A stretch of DNA of 64,000 bases, taken from contig NZ_BLVZ01000018.1 of NCBI RefSeq assembly GCF_015471405.1, forward strand, positions 1-64,000, read 5' to 3'. The position numbers and the translations under genes were made by a program. This DNA is from Pseudomonas cichorii. GTDB taxonomy: Bacteria; Pseudomonadota; Gammaproteobacteria; Pseudomonadales; Pseudomonadaceae. Below, piece by piece: positions 24,159 through 30,913 of the stretch; position 1 is the first letter of the stretch, and every line of letters starts with the position of its first letter. Under the pieces are notes generated by a model. The model searched no databases, had not been told where the DNA came from, and saw only the letters and a list, made by a program, of their open reading frames with translations.

Positions 24159-25441
24159 GGTTTCAAAACCTCGCCTATGATTGATTCGCCAACAGGGCCG
24201 CAACCCTTATCAGCCGTGGCTTGCAGGCCATTACCAGAATCGCCCAATCTAAAGCCGGTCAATGTCTGAATGCGGTCGAAGCCCTTTGAATCTAGATGCG
24301 CGTGCCACTTCTCAAGGGCGTCACGCTTGCGGGCCATCACGTCTGACTGGATGTACACCTTCACGTTATGACCCATGGCGTGGTTGATCAGCAGCTCACC
24401 GATCAGGTGGTCAATGCCAATATCCGCCCAGCCAGTGCGGGCTACTTTTCGCAGGTCGTGGCTTGTCCACTCACCCTGCCCCAGTCTTGAGAACACAGCG
24501 CTGGCCTGACCCTCGCTGAGTGCATTACCGTTGCGAGACGGAAAAAGGAATTGGCCGCTGTACCCGCTGGCCCACTGGATGTTTCGGTAGCTGATCAGCA
24601 TCCTGCGAACTTGATCAGTCAGCGGCAGGTGATGCTCGACACCGGTCTTGGTGTTCTCAGCCGGAATGAACCACTCGCGCTCAGCCAGGCTGATGTGCGC
24701 CCAGCGCGCCTGCCGTGTCTCGCCGATGCGGGTGCCATGGCAGAGCATCATCAGCGCCAGCAAGCCGCCAGCTGACTCGGTCTCGATGGCGGTCAGCAAG
24801 CGCGCAATCAGCTCCTGCAACTGGGTACCGCGCAGCCTGGACGGCTTGACGCCCACCTTGGCTTTCGAGAAGTCGCTGAACTTGATGTCCTTCATCGGAT
24901 TGGCTGCAATCAGGCGCAGCTTGAAGGCTTGACGGAATGCCAGGGCCAGCAACTGGAATGCCGAGCGCACGTAATCGATGCCGATGGCTTCCTGCGCCGG
25001 CCACATGAACTGGTCGTCCAGCGTGGCTTTGTCGATGGCGGTCAGCGGCACACTGCCCAGGCGCGGCTTGAGCTGACATTTGATCAACGACGCCCCGGTC
25101 TTTTTGCGCTTGTCCGACAGGCTGCGGTCGCGAGCCATGCGGTCCGCGTACCAGTCCAGCAGCTCACCAGTGGTCACCCATTTGGAAAGATTGGAACCCG
25201 CCCCGGCCTCGAGGCGCAGGCGAATGGCGGGCAGCGCCGCAACAACCTGCTTGGCCGACAAGTCAGGATAACTGCCGACGAGATTCCACTTGCCCTTGCT
25301 GACCAGGTACCACGATGCCCGGGCGCGGTCGCGCGTGAAACGTAGGTACAAGCCTCGGTTCTCTACGTCGCGCAGATCACGCTCGGCACCAGCGGACTGA
25401 CGCTTGATTTCCGCATCGGTGATGCGCACAGAGGCAGTCAT
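24155..25441 (-). CDS. Tyrosine recombinase in the replication operon
   Basis: A 428-residue tyrosine recombinase that is not the prophage integrase. An N-terminal DUF4102-like arm (about 1-110) is followed by the core-binding region (LLDWYADRMARDRSLS) and a catalytic domain. The catalytic residues are complete: Arg in CHGTRIGETRQARW, His/Arg in TSHDLRKVARTGWAD, His in HAMGHNVK and Tyr in VYIQSDV. It lies in the early nin-like operon with ATGA overlaps on both sides, where lambdoid phages often have a Holliday junction resolvase. It might resolve replication dimers or act at another site. Confidence 0.88.
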   Translation of the reverse strand: MTASVRITDAEIKRQSAGAERDLRDVENRGLYLRFTRDRARASWYLVSKGKWNLVGSYPDLSAKQVVAALPAIRLRLEAGAGSNLSKWVTTGELLDWYADRMARDRSLSDKRKKTGASLIKCQLKPRLGSVPLTAIDKATLDDQFMWPAQEAIGIDYVRSAFQLLALAFRQAFKLRLIAANPMKDIKFSDFSKAKVGVKPSRLRGTQLQELIARLLTAIETESAGGLLALMMLCHGTRIGETRQARWAHISLAEREWFIPAENTKTGVEHHLPLTDQVRRMLISYRNIQWASGYSGQFLFPSRNGNALSEGQASAVFSRLGQGEWTSHDLRKVARTGWADIGIDHLIGELLINHAMGHNVKVYIQSDVMARKRDALEKWHAHLDSKGFDRIQTLTGFRLGDSGNGLQATADKGCGPVGESIIGEVLKP

Positions 25442-25719
25442 GCAGGCACCGCCTGCGCCTTCTGCTGCTCTGAAAGGAAATCGCCGCGCAGGGGCATCAG
25501 GTTCTTTTGAGAGAAAAACCAAACACCATTATGTCCTCCGAAATCGACGAACGCTGAGGGGCTTCCGTCCGCATGGCCTTCATGGATTTCTCCGTAAGCG
25601 TCGTACTCTTCCCGGTCATCGAACAGGACCTTCAATACCTCAACAACTCTCCCAATGAGGCCCTTCTCGCCACTACTTATGACAAGCGCCAGATCGCCTG
25701 GCTTGAATTGATGGTTCAT
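25438..25719 (-). CDS. Small nin-region protein, KOW/SH3-like
   Basis: A 93-residue protein whose start (MNHQFKPGDLALVISSGEKG) looks like a KOW or SH3-like beta barrel: FKPGDLALV..., LIGRVVEVL, SAFVDFGG. Function unknown. It is coupled to both neighbours by four-base overlaps. Confidence 0.7.
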   Translation of the reverse strand: MNHQFKPGDLALVISSGEKGLIGRVVEVLKVLFDDREEYDAYGEIHEGHADGSPSAFVDFGGHNGVWFFSQKNLMPLRGDFLSEQQKAQAVPA

Positions 25720-26138
25720 GCCGCCACCTCTGTTTTAGGAAGTCGAAGATATGCCCTGATTTGCTCCATCGCGTCGAAATGCCCCCGGCAGACGATGGCC
25801 AGATAGCCCTGCTCATTCAGTTGGCGAATCCAGGCGTACTGGCTAGTCGAAACGGCCGCGTCGTGCGGAGCCGTGGCTTTGAACTCGATGTACAGGCCGA
25901 AGTAACCACCGCGAGCCATCGGTAGAACGAGATCGGGGACACCGGCACGGACGCCCTGCTCTTTCAGCTTGATCGCCACAAGCTTGTGCCGGTGACCACC
26001 ATTCGGGACGTGATATATCAGCGCTGCAACCAACGGCATTCGCAGTTTGAGCTCATTCAGCAGCGCGGCCTGCTCCAACCCCTCACGATCAACGGCTTTC
26101 GCGCGAGTGCGCTTCGGTTTGAAAAGCGGCATATTCAT
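25716..26138 (-). CDS. VRR-NUC domain nuclease
   Basis: A 140-residue nuclease of the VRR-NUC family. The PD-(D/E)XK core is visible: EQAALLNELKLR, then GVRAGVPDLVLPMARGG and YIEFKAT. This family is found in phages as a stand-alone structure-specific nuclease and in eukaryotic FAN1. Here it probably processes branched DNA during replication or recombination. Confidence 0.92.
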   Translation of the reverse strand: MNMPLFKPKRTRAKAVDREGLEQAALLNELKLRMPLVAALIYHVPNGGHRHKLVAIKLKEQGVRAGVPDLVLPMARGGYFGLYIEFKATAPHDAAVSTSQYAWIRQLNEQGYLAIVCRGHFDAMEQIRAYLRLPKTEVAA

Positions 26139-26431
26139 GGCTTCACACTTCCTTCGCGAATCAGAATGTCCTGCGTACGCATGACGCCCTCGGCGTGGAA
26201 CAGACGGACCTCTTGCCGACTAAGCACGGCCGGAGCGCGCAGGCGACCGTCCGCAATGTCGCGGCAGTAGGCACAGGCCCAAGCAGCTTGAAAATCGTTC
26301 GGCTTGATGCCCATGCCGCACGTACCAGCCAGCCGGTAGTGAGCCAGCACGGTCGTGGATGACTCGCTTGAGCAGCCTGGATAACGGATCTGGCAGTCAC
26401 GGTCACGCGCCGCACGGGTAAGCTTGCTCAT
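26135..26431 (-). CDS. DUF1364 nin-region protein
   Basis: A 98-residue protein with the DUF1364 pattern found in lambdoid nin regions: RDCQIRYPGCSSESSTTVLAH, GMGIKPNDFQAAWACAYCRD. Conserved Cys and His residues suggest an HNH-like zinc fold, so a nuclease role is possible. It is coupled to the P-like gene and to the VRR-NUC gene by ATGA overlaps. Confidence 0.85.
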   Translation of the reverse strand: MSKLTRAARDRDCQIRYPGCSSESSTTVLAHYRLAGTCGMGIKPNDFQAAWACAYCRDIADGRLRAPAVLSRQEVRLFHAEGVMRTQDILIREGSVKP

Positions 26432-27099
26432 TGCGCGTCTCCGTTGCGCTTAGCGCGCAGTGCGGCCAATGCCTTGTTGCCCACATCAGGAGTGATTGAT
26501 TTGCCTGGAGCCGCAAGCTGCGCAACCGGTACAGGTGGCAACTCTTCGCCGCGCCAGATCTTGCGACACTGATCCAGGTACTTTTGCTCAAACCGAGCCA
26601 TACCCAAGTCACGAGGAAGGGTTTGCAAGCTGAGAAACCCGGCGGCGGCAGTAGCGTGGTAGATCGCCGGATGGAACCACTTGCCGCGCCCTTCCATGCC
26701 CGGGTGTGAGTTGCGCAGAGCCTGTGAGTAAGCAACCTCGACACCGGGCAACCCAAGACCTTCTGGAGCAAAACACCAGCTTACGAAGACGCCCGGTGCA
26801 GGCACGAACGCCGACTTACTGGCACTGACTACACGCATACCGTGACGCAACTGATCCATGGACGTGATCCCCGAGCGCATGAACTCGGCCAGCCACTCAA
26901 GCTTTGAGGCATCCATGATTTTCTGATTGGGCCATGACTGCCGCCACGCACCACAAGCCCCTTGCAGCCTGAGAAAAAGCTCATCGATCACCTGCTCAGT
27001 GGCCGGGTCAATCTCGACGGCAACGGCAGGTGCCGGGCTGTAGGCTGGATCAGTTTTCCGGTGATGGGCAAGGTAACCGGCTCGAACAGGACCGCTCAC
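26428..27099 (-). CDS. P: Replication protein P-like
   Basis: A 223-residue protein that follows the O-like gene with a GTGA overlap, matching lambda P, which loads the host DnaB helicase at the origin. The family-typical part is VIDELFLRLQGACGAWRQSW, then ASKLEWLAEFMRSGITSM. The start codon is GTG at 27099. Confidence 0.85.
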   Translation of the reverse strand: MSGPVRAGYLAHHRKTDPAYSPAPAVAVEIDPATEQVIDELFLRLQGACGAWRQSWPNQKIMDASKLEWLAEFMRSGITSMDQLRHGMRVVSASKSAFVPAPGVFVSWCFAPEGLGLPGVEVAYSQALRNSHPGMEGRGKWFHPAIYHATAAAGFLSLQTLPRDLGMARFEQKYLDQCRKIWRGEELPPVPVAQLAAPGKSITPDVGNKALAALRAKRNGDAQ

Positions 27100-27887
27100 A
27101 GAATCACCCCCTTAGATGCCCAGCCGCCTGGTGCTGTTGGCTCCTCATCGACGACAGGCAACGCGCCGCTGGCTCGCTCCTTCACGAACCAGACCACAAG
27201 GCGATGGCACCAGCCTGCCGCCGTGTCCACTGTGCCGGGTTTGGCTACGAACCACCCCATGAAACCTTTGATCACCGTATCGGGGATATCGGTCGGTTTC
27301 ACACCAGCAATCTGAGCTTGGGCGATCAGATAACGGCTATCCGGTGCCCAGTCGGCAAACATGGCAAATCGCTGGCGATCATCGGCGACCTCAAGGGCTT
27401 GCTTGTCCTGCTCCTCGACGATCTCTGAAATCTCGCGCAGCTGCTGCTCTTCGGTTAATTGATGGTTAAGTGACGGATTGGGTGCAGATTTCGCACCCCG
27501 TTCGGTCGAAATCTGCACCCCGTCCTGCTGTAAATTGCACCCCGTGCCGTCATCTGCACCCCGTTCTGTGCGGGGTGCAGTATTTGCACCCCGCTTGATA
27601 GGGAGGTCATATACAACTGGTCGCCGGTCATGACGCTCAATGTATACGGCGGCCAGAGCCTGATTGCCTGGAACGATAATTCCAGACGACCGCAAGACTT
27701 CCAATTTGGCTCGCACGGTACGCTCAGAAAGACCGGTGTCTTCGCTCAAGGTTGTGGCTGAGGGGAACGCCCCGCGACCATCCGTACCGGCGTAGTTGGC
27801 CAGGCAGAGAAGCACGTGCCGGGCGCTGGAATCAGAAAGGGTTTCACGTGGGATCTGTAGAGCCCACGACATTGCTTGAACGCTCAC
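27096..27887 (-). CDS. O: Replication initiator O-like protein with internal origin
   Basis: A 263-residue protein starting VSVQAMSWALQIPRETLSDS. The N-terminal 100 residues contain a winged-helix DNA-binding domain (HVLLCLANYAGTDGRG..., TLSEDTGLSERTVRAKLEVL). The middle (about 120-165) is a low-complexity linker with RGA repeats, encoded by the iterons. The C-terminal domain (ISEIVEEQDKQALEV...) should contact P. The GTG start overlaps the antirepressor stop as GTGA. Longer open sequence upstream is shadow. Like lambda O, it should bind iterons located in its own gene. Confidence 0.85.
   Translation of the reverse strand: MSVQAMSWALQIPRETLSDSSARHVLLCLANYAGTDGRGAFPSATTLSEDTGLSERTVRAKLEVLRSSGIIVPGNQALAAVYIERHDRRPVVYDLPIKRGANTAPRTERGADDGTGCNLQQDGVQISTERGAKSAPNPSLNHQLTEEQQLREISEIVEEQDKQALEVADDRQRFAMFADWAPDSRYLIAQAQIAGVKPTDIPDTVIKGFMGWFVAKPGTVDTAAGWCHRLVVWFVKERASGALPVVDEEPTAPGGWASKGVIL
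27480..27593. repeat. Iterons inside the O-like gene, probable phage replication origin
   Basis: Five direct copies of TGCACCCCG(T) or a one-base variant start at 27491, 27514, 27536, 27555 and 27585. One inverted copy lies at 27571-27579, and a partial inverted copy (GGGTGCA) at 27480-27486. Spacing of the direct copies is 19-30 bases, mostly about two helical turns. Lambda has its origin iterons in the same place, the middle of O. AT-richer sequence to the left (27440-27475) could be the unwinding element. Confidence 0.75.
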
Positions 27888-28627
27888 GGTACAACTCCAA
27901 TATTTTTCTCGGCCAGAAGGGCCAGGCCTTTCGGGGTTACAAGAGGCTGAAATGCCGCACGCTCGACCCCGGTTTCGGTATCTGGCTTTAGCGCTGTGAC
28001 CTTGTGCTTTAAGTAGCCAGCCTTTATGCGAGGCTCCATTGCTATCCAGCGCGTCGAGCCACCTCGGCGATAGATCCACCGGTTTGCATGCATCCAATCG
28101 AAAAGCTTTGATGGTGGGATGCCAAGCTGTTTTGCGGCATCAGTGATGCAGATAGCGCCCTCGGCGGCAGCCAGACGCCTGATCGCTGCAACCTTGGGTG
28201 CTTGCAGTTCAATCACGCCGATCAAACGACTGTTTTCTCGCGCCTGATCGGCGGCAAGCTGAAGGGCCTCGGCGTAGTTTTCAGGAATGCGCGGTGCGGC
28301 CTGCTCTTCCAGTTCGCGCCAGCGACGTACAACAGCCATACGCATTGGCGCGCTGTAACCAGTCAATAAGCAGTCGGTGTGCTCTCGGTCGAGCAAGTAT
28401 TCGGTCTGACTGCGATTCATACCGTCCAGATAGATATGAGCAAAACCGCTCACATCTTCTTTCAGGTCGCGCAGCATGACTTGAATGTCGCGCTTCACGT
28501 CGGGATGGCGCTTGCCGGTCAATGCGGCGATATCGCGCGACGACATGACCTGTCGCATCAGTTTTGGCGATGCGTGCAAAACTGACGTATCAGCTCCACT
28601 ATTGATCGCCTCGTTCAAGGTGTGCAT
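27884..28627 (-). CDS. Rha-family / KilAC antirepressor-like regulator
   Basis: A 247-residue regulator. The N-terminal part matches the Rha family (MSSRDIAALTGKRHPDVKRD, DREHTDCLLTGYSAPMR). The C-terminal part has a KilAC-type DNA-binding domain (RRLAAAEGAICITDAAKQLG, then IPPSKLFDWMHANRWIYRR). Rha/KilAC proteins act as phage antirepressors or early regulators. It is the first large gene after cro in the rightward-type (PR) operon. The start ATG at 28627 was chosen because upstream sequence is a hairpin and AT-rich. Confidence 0.88.
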   Translation of the reverse strand: MHTLNEAINSGADTSVLHASPKLMRQVMSSRDIAALTGKRHPDVKRDIQVMLRDLKEDVSGFAHIYLDGMNRSQTEYLLDREHTDCLLTGYSAPMRMAVVRRWRELEEQAAPRIPENYAEALQLAADQARENSRLIGVIELQAPKVAAIRRLAAAEGAICITDAAKQLGIPPSKLFDWMHANRWIYRRGGSTRWIAMEPRIKAGYLKHKVTALKPDTETGVERAAFQPLVTPKGLALLAEKNIGVVP

Positions 28628-28652
28628 AATCTGCCCCGCATTGTTGTGAAGA

Positions 28653-28679
28653 AGCCGGTCTAGCCACCGGCTTTTTTTT
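28653..28679 (+). terminator. Intrinsic terminator between cro and antirepressor
   Basis: AGCCGGT-CTAGCC-ACCGGCT followed by eight Ts on the plus strand. In that orientation it would stop rightward (antisense) transcription from entering the immunity region. The same stem on the minus strand ends in TTCTTC and could act weakly as a tR1-like attenuator of the cro operon. Confidence 0.6.
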
Positions 28680-28758
28680 GCCCGGAATTTGGTACTGGAT
28701 GAATCAACAGCTAATCCGCTGTACTTACTGCCCTTCCTGCTTGAGGGGATAATCAGCG

Positions 28759-28974
28759 TCAAGCCACCGATACGTGAGCACGGGTGGTTGGAGCGCACAG
28801 TTCTCGCGCGGTTACGAGCCCCTTGGTTAGCTCTTCAGCCTTAAAAGCCTTGTCCGCGCCCATGCTGTGAATTCCGGATACCCAATACGAAACCGCTGCC
28901 TGAGAAACGCCCAGAGCCGCAGCCGTCTTGGTCTGCCCGCCGAAAAAGTCAACGAGCCTCTGAATGGGGGTCAT
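28759..28974 (-). CDS. cro: Cro-like repressor (YdaS-type HTH)
   Basis: A 71-residue protein with a helix-turn-helix of the YdaS/Cro type: LVDFFGGQTKTAAALGVSQAAVSYWVSG. It is divergent from cI and the first gene after PR, the lambda cro arrangement. AGGAGGG lies seven bases before the ATG. It should bind the same operators as CI and turn down early transcription. Confidence 0.88.
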   Translation of the reverse strand: MTPIQRLVDFFGGQTKTAAALGVSQAAVSYWVSGIHSMGADKAFKAEELTKGLVTARELCAPTTRAHVSVA

Positions 28975-28989
28975 CTGAGAGCCCTCCTG

Positions 28990-29050
28990 ATAAGCCTGCT
29001 TATATCGTATTTAGAAGAAGGCTTATTTGCAAGCGCATAAGGGAACTTAT
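28990..29050. promoter_or_regulatory. Operator region OR with PR and PRM between cro and cI
   Basis: Three 14-base pseudo-palindromes share the consensus ATAAGC-NN-GCTTAT. OR1 at 28990-29003 is perfect (ATAAGCCTGCTTAT); 29013-29026 is AGAAGAAGGCTTAT; 29037-29050 is ATAAGGGAACTTAT. Their centres are 23 and 24 bases apart, as in lambda. PR reads left: -35 TTGCAA at 29032-29027, 17-base spacer, -10 TACGAT at 29009-29004. The likely cI promoter has -10 TATAAA at 29048-29053 overlapping the third site. These are by-eye assignments. Confidence 0.8.
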
Positions 29051-29062
29051 AAATTCGTGAGC

Positions 29063-29728
29063 ATGAAGACTCTTGCCGAACGCATTAAAATCGCTCGCCA
29101 GCATGCGAGCCTCACCCAGAAAGCACTGGCCTCAAAGGTTGGTGTCGAGCAGCCTGTTATTTCCCAGCTGGAAACCGGAAAGAACCTGCAAAGTGCTCAC
29201 CTTCCAAAAATTGCGCATGTGTGCGGGATCAGCGCTATCTGGCTTTCCGATGAGATCGGAGAGATGGTTGAAGGCCGCCCAGGAGCTGACCACCAAGCCA
29301 ATGTTTCATTGGTCGAGCGGCCCAATATGGTGTTCAGATACCCAGTTATAAGTTGGGTTGAGGCTGGCGATTGGGCCGAAGCGGTTGAGCCATTTCCTCC
29401 CGGGTTTGGCGACGCCTACGAGCTTTCAGACTACAACTCGAAAGGTCAGGCTTTCTGGCTGAAGGTGCGTGGGGACTCTATGACTGCCCCAGCAGGAACC
29501 AGCATACCTGAGGGGATGATGATATTAGTTGACACCGAGGCTGACGCTATACCTGGGAAACTTGTAATCGCTAAGCTTCCCGCCAGTAACGAGGCAACTT
29601 TCAAGAAGTTGGTAGAGGATGGCGGTGTTCGGTATTTGAAGCCCCTCAATCCTGCCTACAAGATGATTGAGTGCGGTCAAGACTGCCGGATCATCGGCGT
29701 GGCGGTAAGGGTGATGGGCAAGCTTTAG
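29063..29728 (+). CDS. cI: CI-type prophage repressor (HTH + S24 peptidase)
   Basis: A protein of about 221 residues that maintains lysogeny. The N-terminal HTH_3 domain (ERIKIARQHASLTQKALASK, VEQPVISQLETGK) binds the operators. The C-terminal LexA/S24 domain has the cleavage-site region YPVISWVEAGDW, the catalytic Ser in VRGDSMTAP and the Lys in ADAIPGKLVIAKL. RecA-stimulated self-cleavage is therefore expected. The ATG lies about ten bases after the TATAAA box with no ribosome site, so the message is probably leaderless or nearly so, as for lambda cI. GTG at 29057 is an alternative start. Confidence 0.93.
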   Translation: MKTLAERIKIARQHASLTQKALASKVGVEQPVISQLETGKNLQSAHLPKIAHVCGISAIWLSDEIGEMVEGRPGADHQANVSLVERPNMVFRYPVISWVEAGDWAEAVEPFPPGFGDAYELSDYNSKGQAFWLKVRGDSMTAPAGTSIPEGMMILVDTEADAIPGKLVIAKLPASNEATFKKLVEDGGVRYLKPLNPAYKMIECGQDCRIIGVAVRVMGKL

Positions 29729-29767
29729 AAGGAGCCAAAGGATTTTTCAAAGCAAGGAGTGCCACCT

Positions 29768-30190
29768 GTGAGCGTTGTGAAATTCAGCTACAAGGATGCC
29801 AAAGGGCAAGTAAGTGAGCGAGAGCTGATCCAGTGGTCAGAGAACTCCAGCTATATCCAAGGTCGCCGCACAGGCGACACTTTTCCAAAAAGCTACCGAA
29901 AAGACCGGATATTAGGCTTCATATCTGGCGCTGATTTGCTCCTCGGCGAATCAGCACCTCCAGCACCAAAACCAAGCGCATTAAATTACGCCGCCGCGGC
30001 AGCAGCTGCTACTCGTGGAGAAAAAAACATCTCACCTGGCGCTACCAATCAAATACTGTTTACCGGTTTTTCCTCGACCGAGAGATCAGAGCTTGAAGCA
30101 CTGGCGAGCGCATCTGGAATGAAGACCGTAAAGACTCAATACAGCGGCCCGCTAATCGCGGGCTTTTTTGTGTCCATCCCTCAGCATTGA
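29768..30190 (+). CDS. cI-operon protein with C-terminal BRCT-like segment
   Basis: A 140-residue protein starting 39 bases after cI, in the position of the lambda rex genes, so probably expressed in the lysogen. The N-terminus (VSVVKFSYKDAKGQVSEREL) has a WYL-like small beta look. The C-terminus (ILFTGFSSTERSELEALASA, SGMKTVKTQYSGPLIAGFFV) looks like the first half of a BRCT domain that stops early. The last codons overlap an intrinsic terminator, as if the domain had been cut by it. GTG at 29768 is chosen for its spacing to AAGGAG. Confidence 0.7.
   Translation: MSVVKFSYKDAKGQVSERELIQWSENSSYIQGRRTGDTFPKSYRKDRILGFISGADLLLGESAPPAPKPSALNYAAAAAAATRGEKNISPGATNQILFTGFSSTERSELEALASASGMKTVKTQYSGPLIAGFFVSIPQH
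30147..30169 (+). terminator. Terminator at the end of the cI operon
   Basis: GCCCGC-TAATC-GCGGGC followed by six Ts. It lies inside the last codons of the BRCT-like gene rather than after its stop. Confidence 0.75.
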
Positions 30191-30225
30191 ATACAGCCTG
30201 TTGCGATTCTCCCACGAAGCAAATA

Positions 30226-30241
30226 CTGTATATATATACAG
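30226..30241. promoter_or_regulatory. LexA (SOS) box
   Basis: CTGTATATATATACAG is a perfect palindromic match to the gamma-proteobacterial LexA consensus CTG-N10-CAG with the alternating TA core. It lies 20 bases upstream of the DUF1654 start codon, so that gene should be induced by DNA damage. Confidence 0.88.
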
Positions 30242-30261
30242 ATATAGAAAGGAGAATTCTT

Positions 30262-30513
30262 ATGCTGTCTCGCCCCGCATTTACAACTACCAAACCTCGC
30301 ACCTATGAGCACATCCGTCGTCGAATCCAGCGAATCCTGACTGATCCAAAGCTGCAAAAAACCCAGAGCGTAACGGTCGCACGACTGCCTGATGAGTCCT
30401 GTTCCGATTGGAGAAACCTAATGACAGAGATTGGCGAGGTGGATGGCATTCGCCTTGATGATATGGGGGATGGCGTAGTAAGGATTGCCTGGAAGGAATA
30501 CAGCGAAGCCTGA
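30262..30513 (+). CDS. DUF1654 protein under LexA control
   Basis: An 83-residue protein of the Pseudomonas-specific DUF1654 family: TYEHIRRRIQRILTDPKLQK, then SVTVARLPDESCSDWRNLMT and VDGIRLDDMGDGVVRIAW. The start has AAAGGAG ten bases upstream. A LexA box directly upstream and a strong terminator downstream make it a single-gene SOS unit beside cI. A role in prophage induction, such as an antirepressor, is an attractive inference, but the family's biochemical function is not known to me. Confidence 0.88.
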   Translation: MLSRPAFTTTKPRTYEHIRRRIQRILTDPKLQKTQSVTVARLPDESCSDWRNLMTEIGEVDGIRLDDMGDGVVRIAWKEYSEA

Positions 30514-30518
30514 GAGGA

Positions 30519-30542
30519 GCCCGCTAATAGCGGGCTTTTTTT
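30519..30542 (+). terminator. Terminator after the DUF1654 gene
   Basis: GCCCGC-TAATA-GCGGGC with seven or eight Ts, nearly identical to the terminator at 30147. It separates the SOS gene from the PL-like promoter. Confidence 0.85.
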
Positions 30543-30559
30543 CGGCCCAAGGAAAATTT

Positions 30560-30602
30560 ATAAGCATGCTTATTGACTACCACTGATAAGCAAGCTTATA
30601 TT
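30560..30602 (+). promoter_or_regulatory. PL-like early promoter with two CI operators (OL)
   Basis: Two perfect operators, ATAAGCATGCTTAT (30560-30573) and ATAAGCAAGCTTAT (30586-30599), share the consensus of the sites between cro and cI. A consensus-like sigma70 promoter overlaps them: -35 TTGACT at 30573-30578, 18-base spacer, -10 TATATT at 30597-30602. One operator abuts the -35 and the other overlaps the spacer and -10, so bound CI would block transcription. The promoter faces right, towards the DGR and the rest of the operon up to the integrase. Confidence 0.85.
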
Positions 30603-30608
30603 TAACCC

Positions 30609-30913
30609 ATCGAGACGCCACAACGCCTCGACAGACCGCAGGCATATGCCCGGCCATGGCAGCGATCAAATAGCCATGACCTTCAAGCGGATTATTTGAG
30701 ATGGGTAGCCTCTCCCAAGGTGTGCAGCGTAAAGCATCGAAACAGAGCGTTGGCAGCCAAGCGTGGCCAACTGTTGAGCCCTAAGGGCTCCCGAGAAAAC
30801 AATCGCCCAGTCCGCAGGTGGCGTGTAACAGCGGCAACAGGATGGATAAATCACTGAAGCACCTGGCTTGCCGGGTGCTTTGGGATGACAACCAACCCGA
30901 CAAGGATCAACAC
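30609..30913 (+). other. Long untranslated leader of the PL-like operon
   Basis: About 300 bases with no convincing gene between the promoter and the first DGR target gene. It holds a GAGCCC-TAA-GGGCTC hairpin (30777-30791) and a larger stem with a CTTG loop (30858-30879). In lambda this segment carries nutL; I could not identify boxA/boxB by eye. Confidence 0.45.

Noticed and set aside
27480..27600. CRISPR-like short repeats
   Set aside because: The TGCACCCCG repeats are only 9-10 bases, irregularly spaced, partly inverted and lie inside a coding gene. Replication iterons explain them better.
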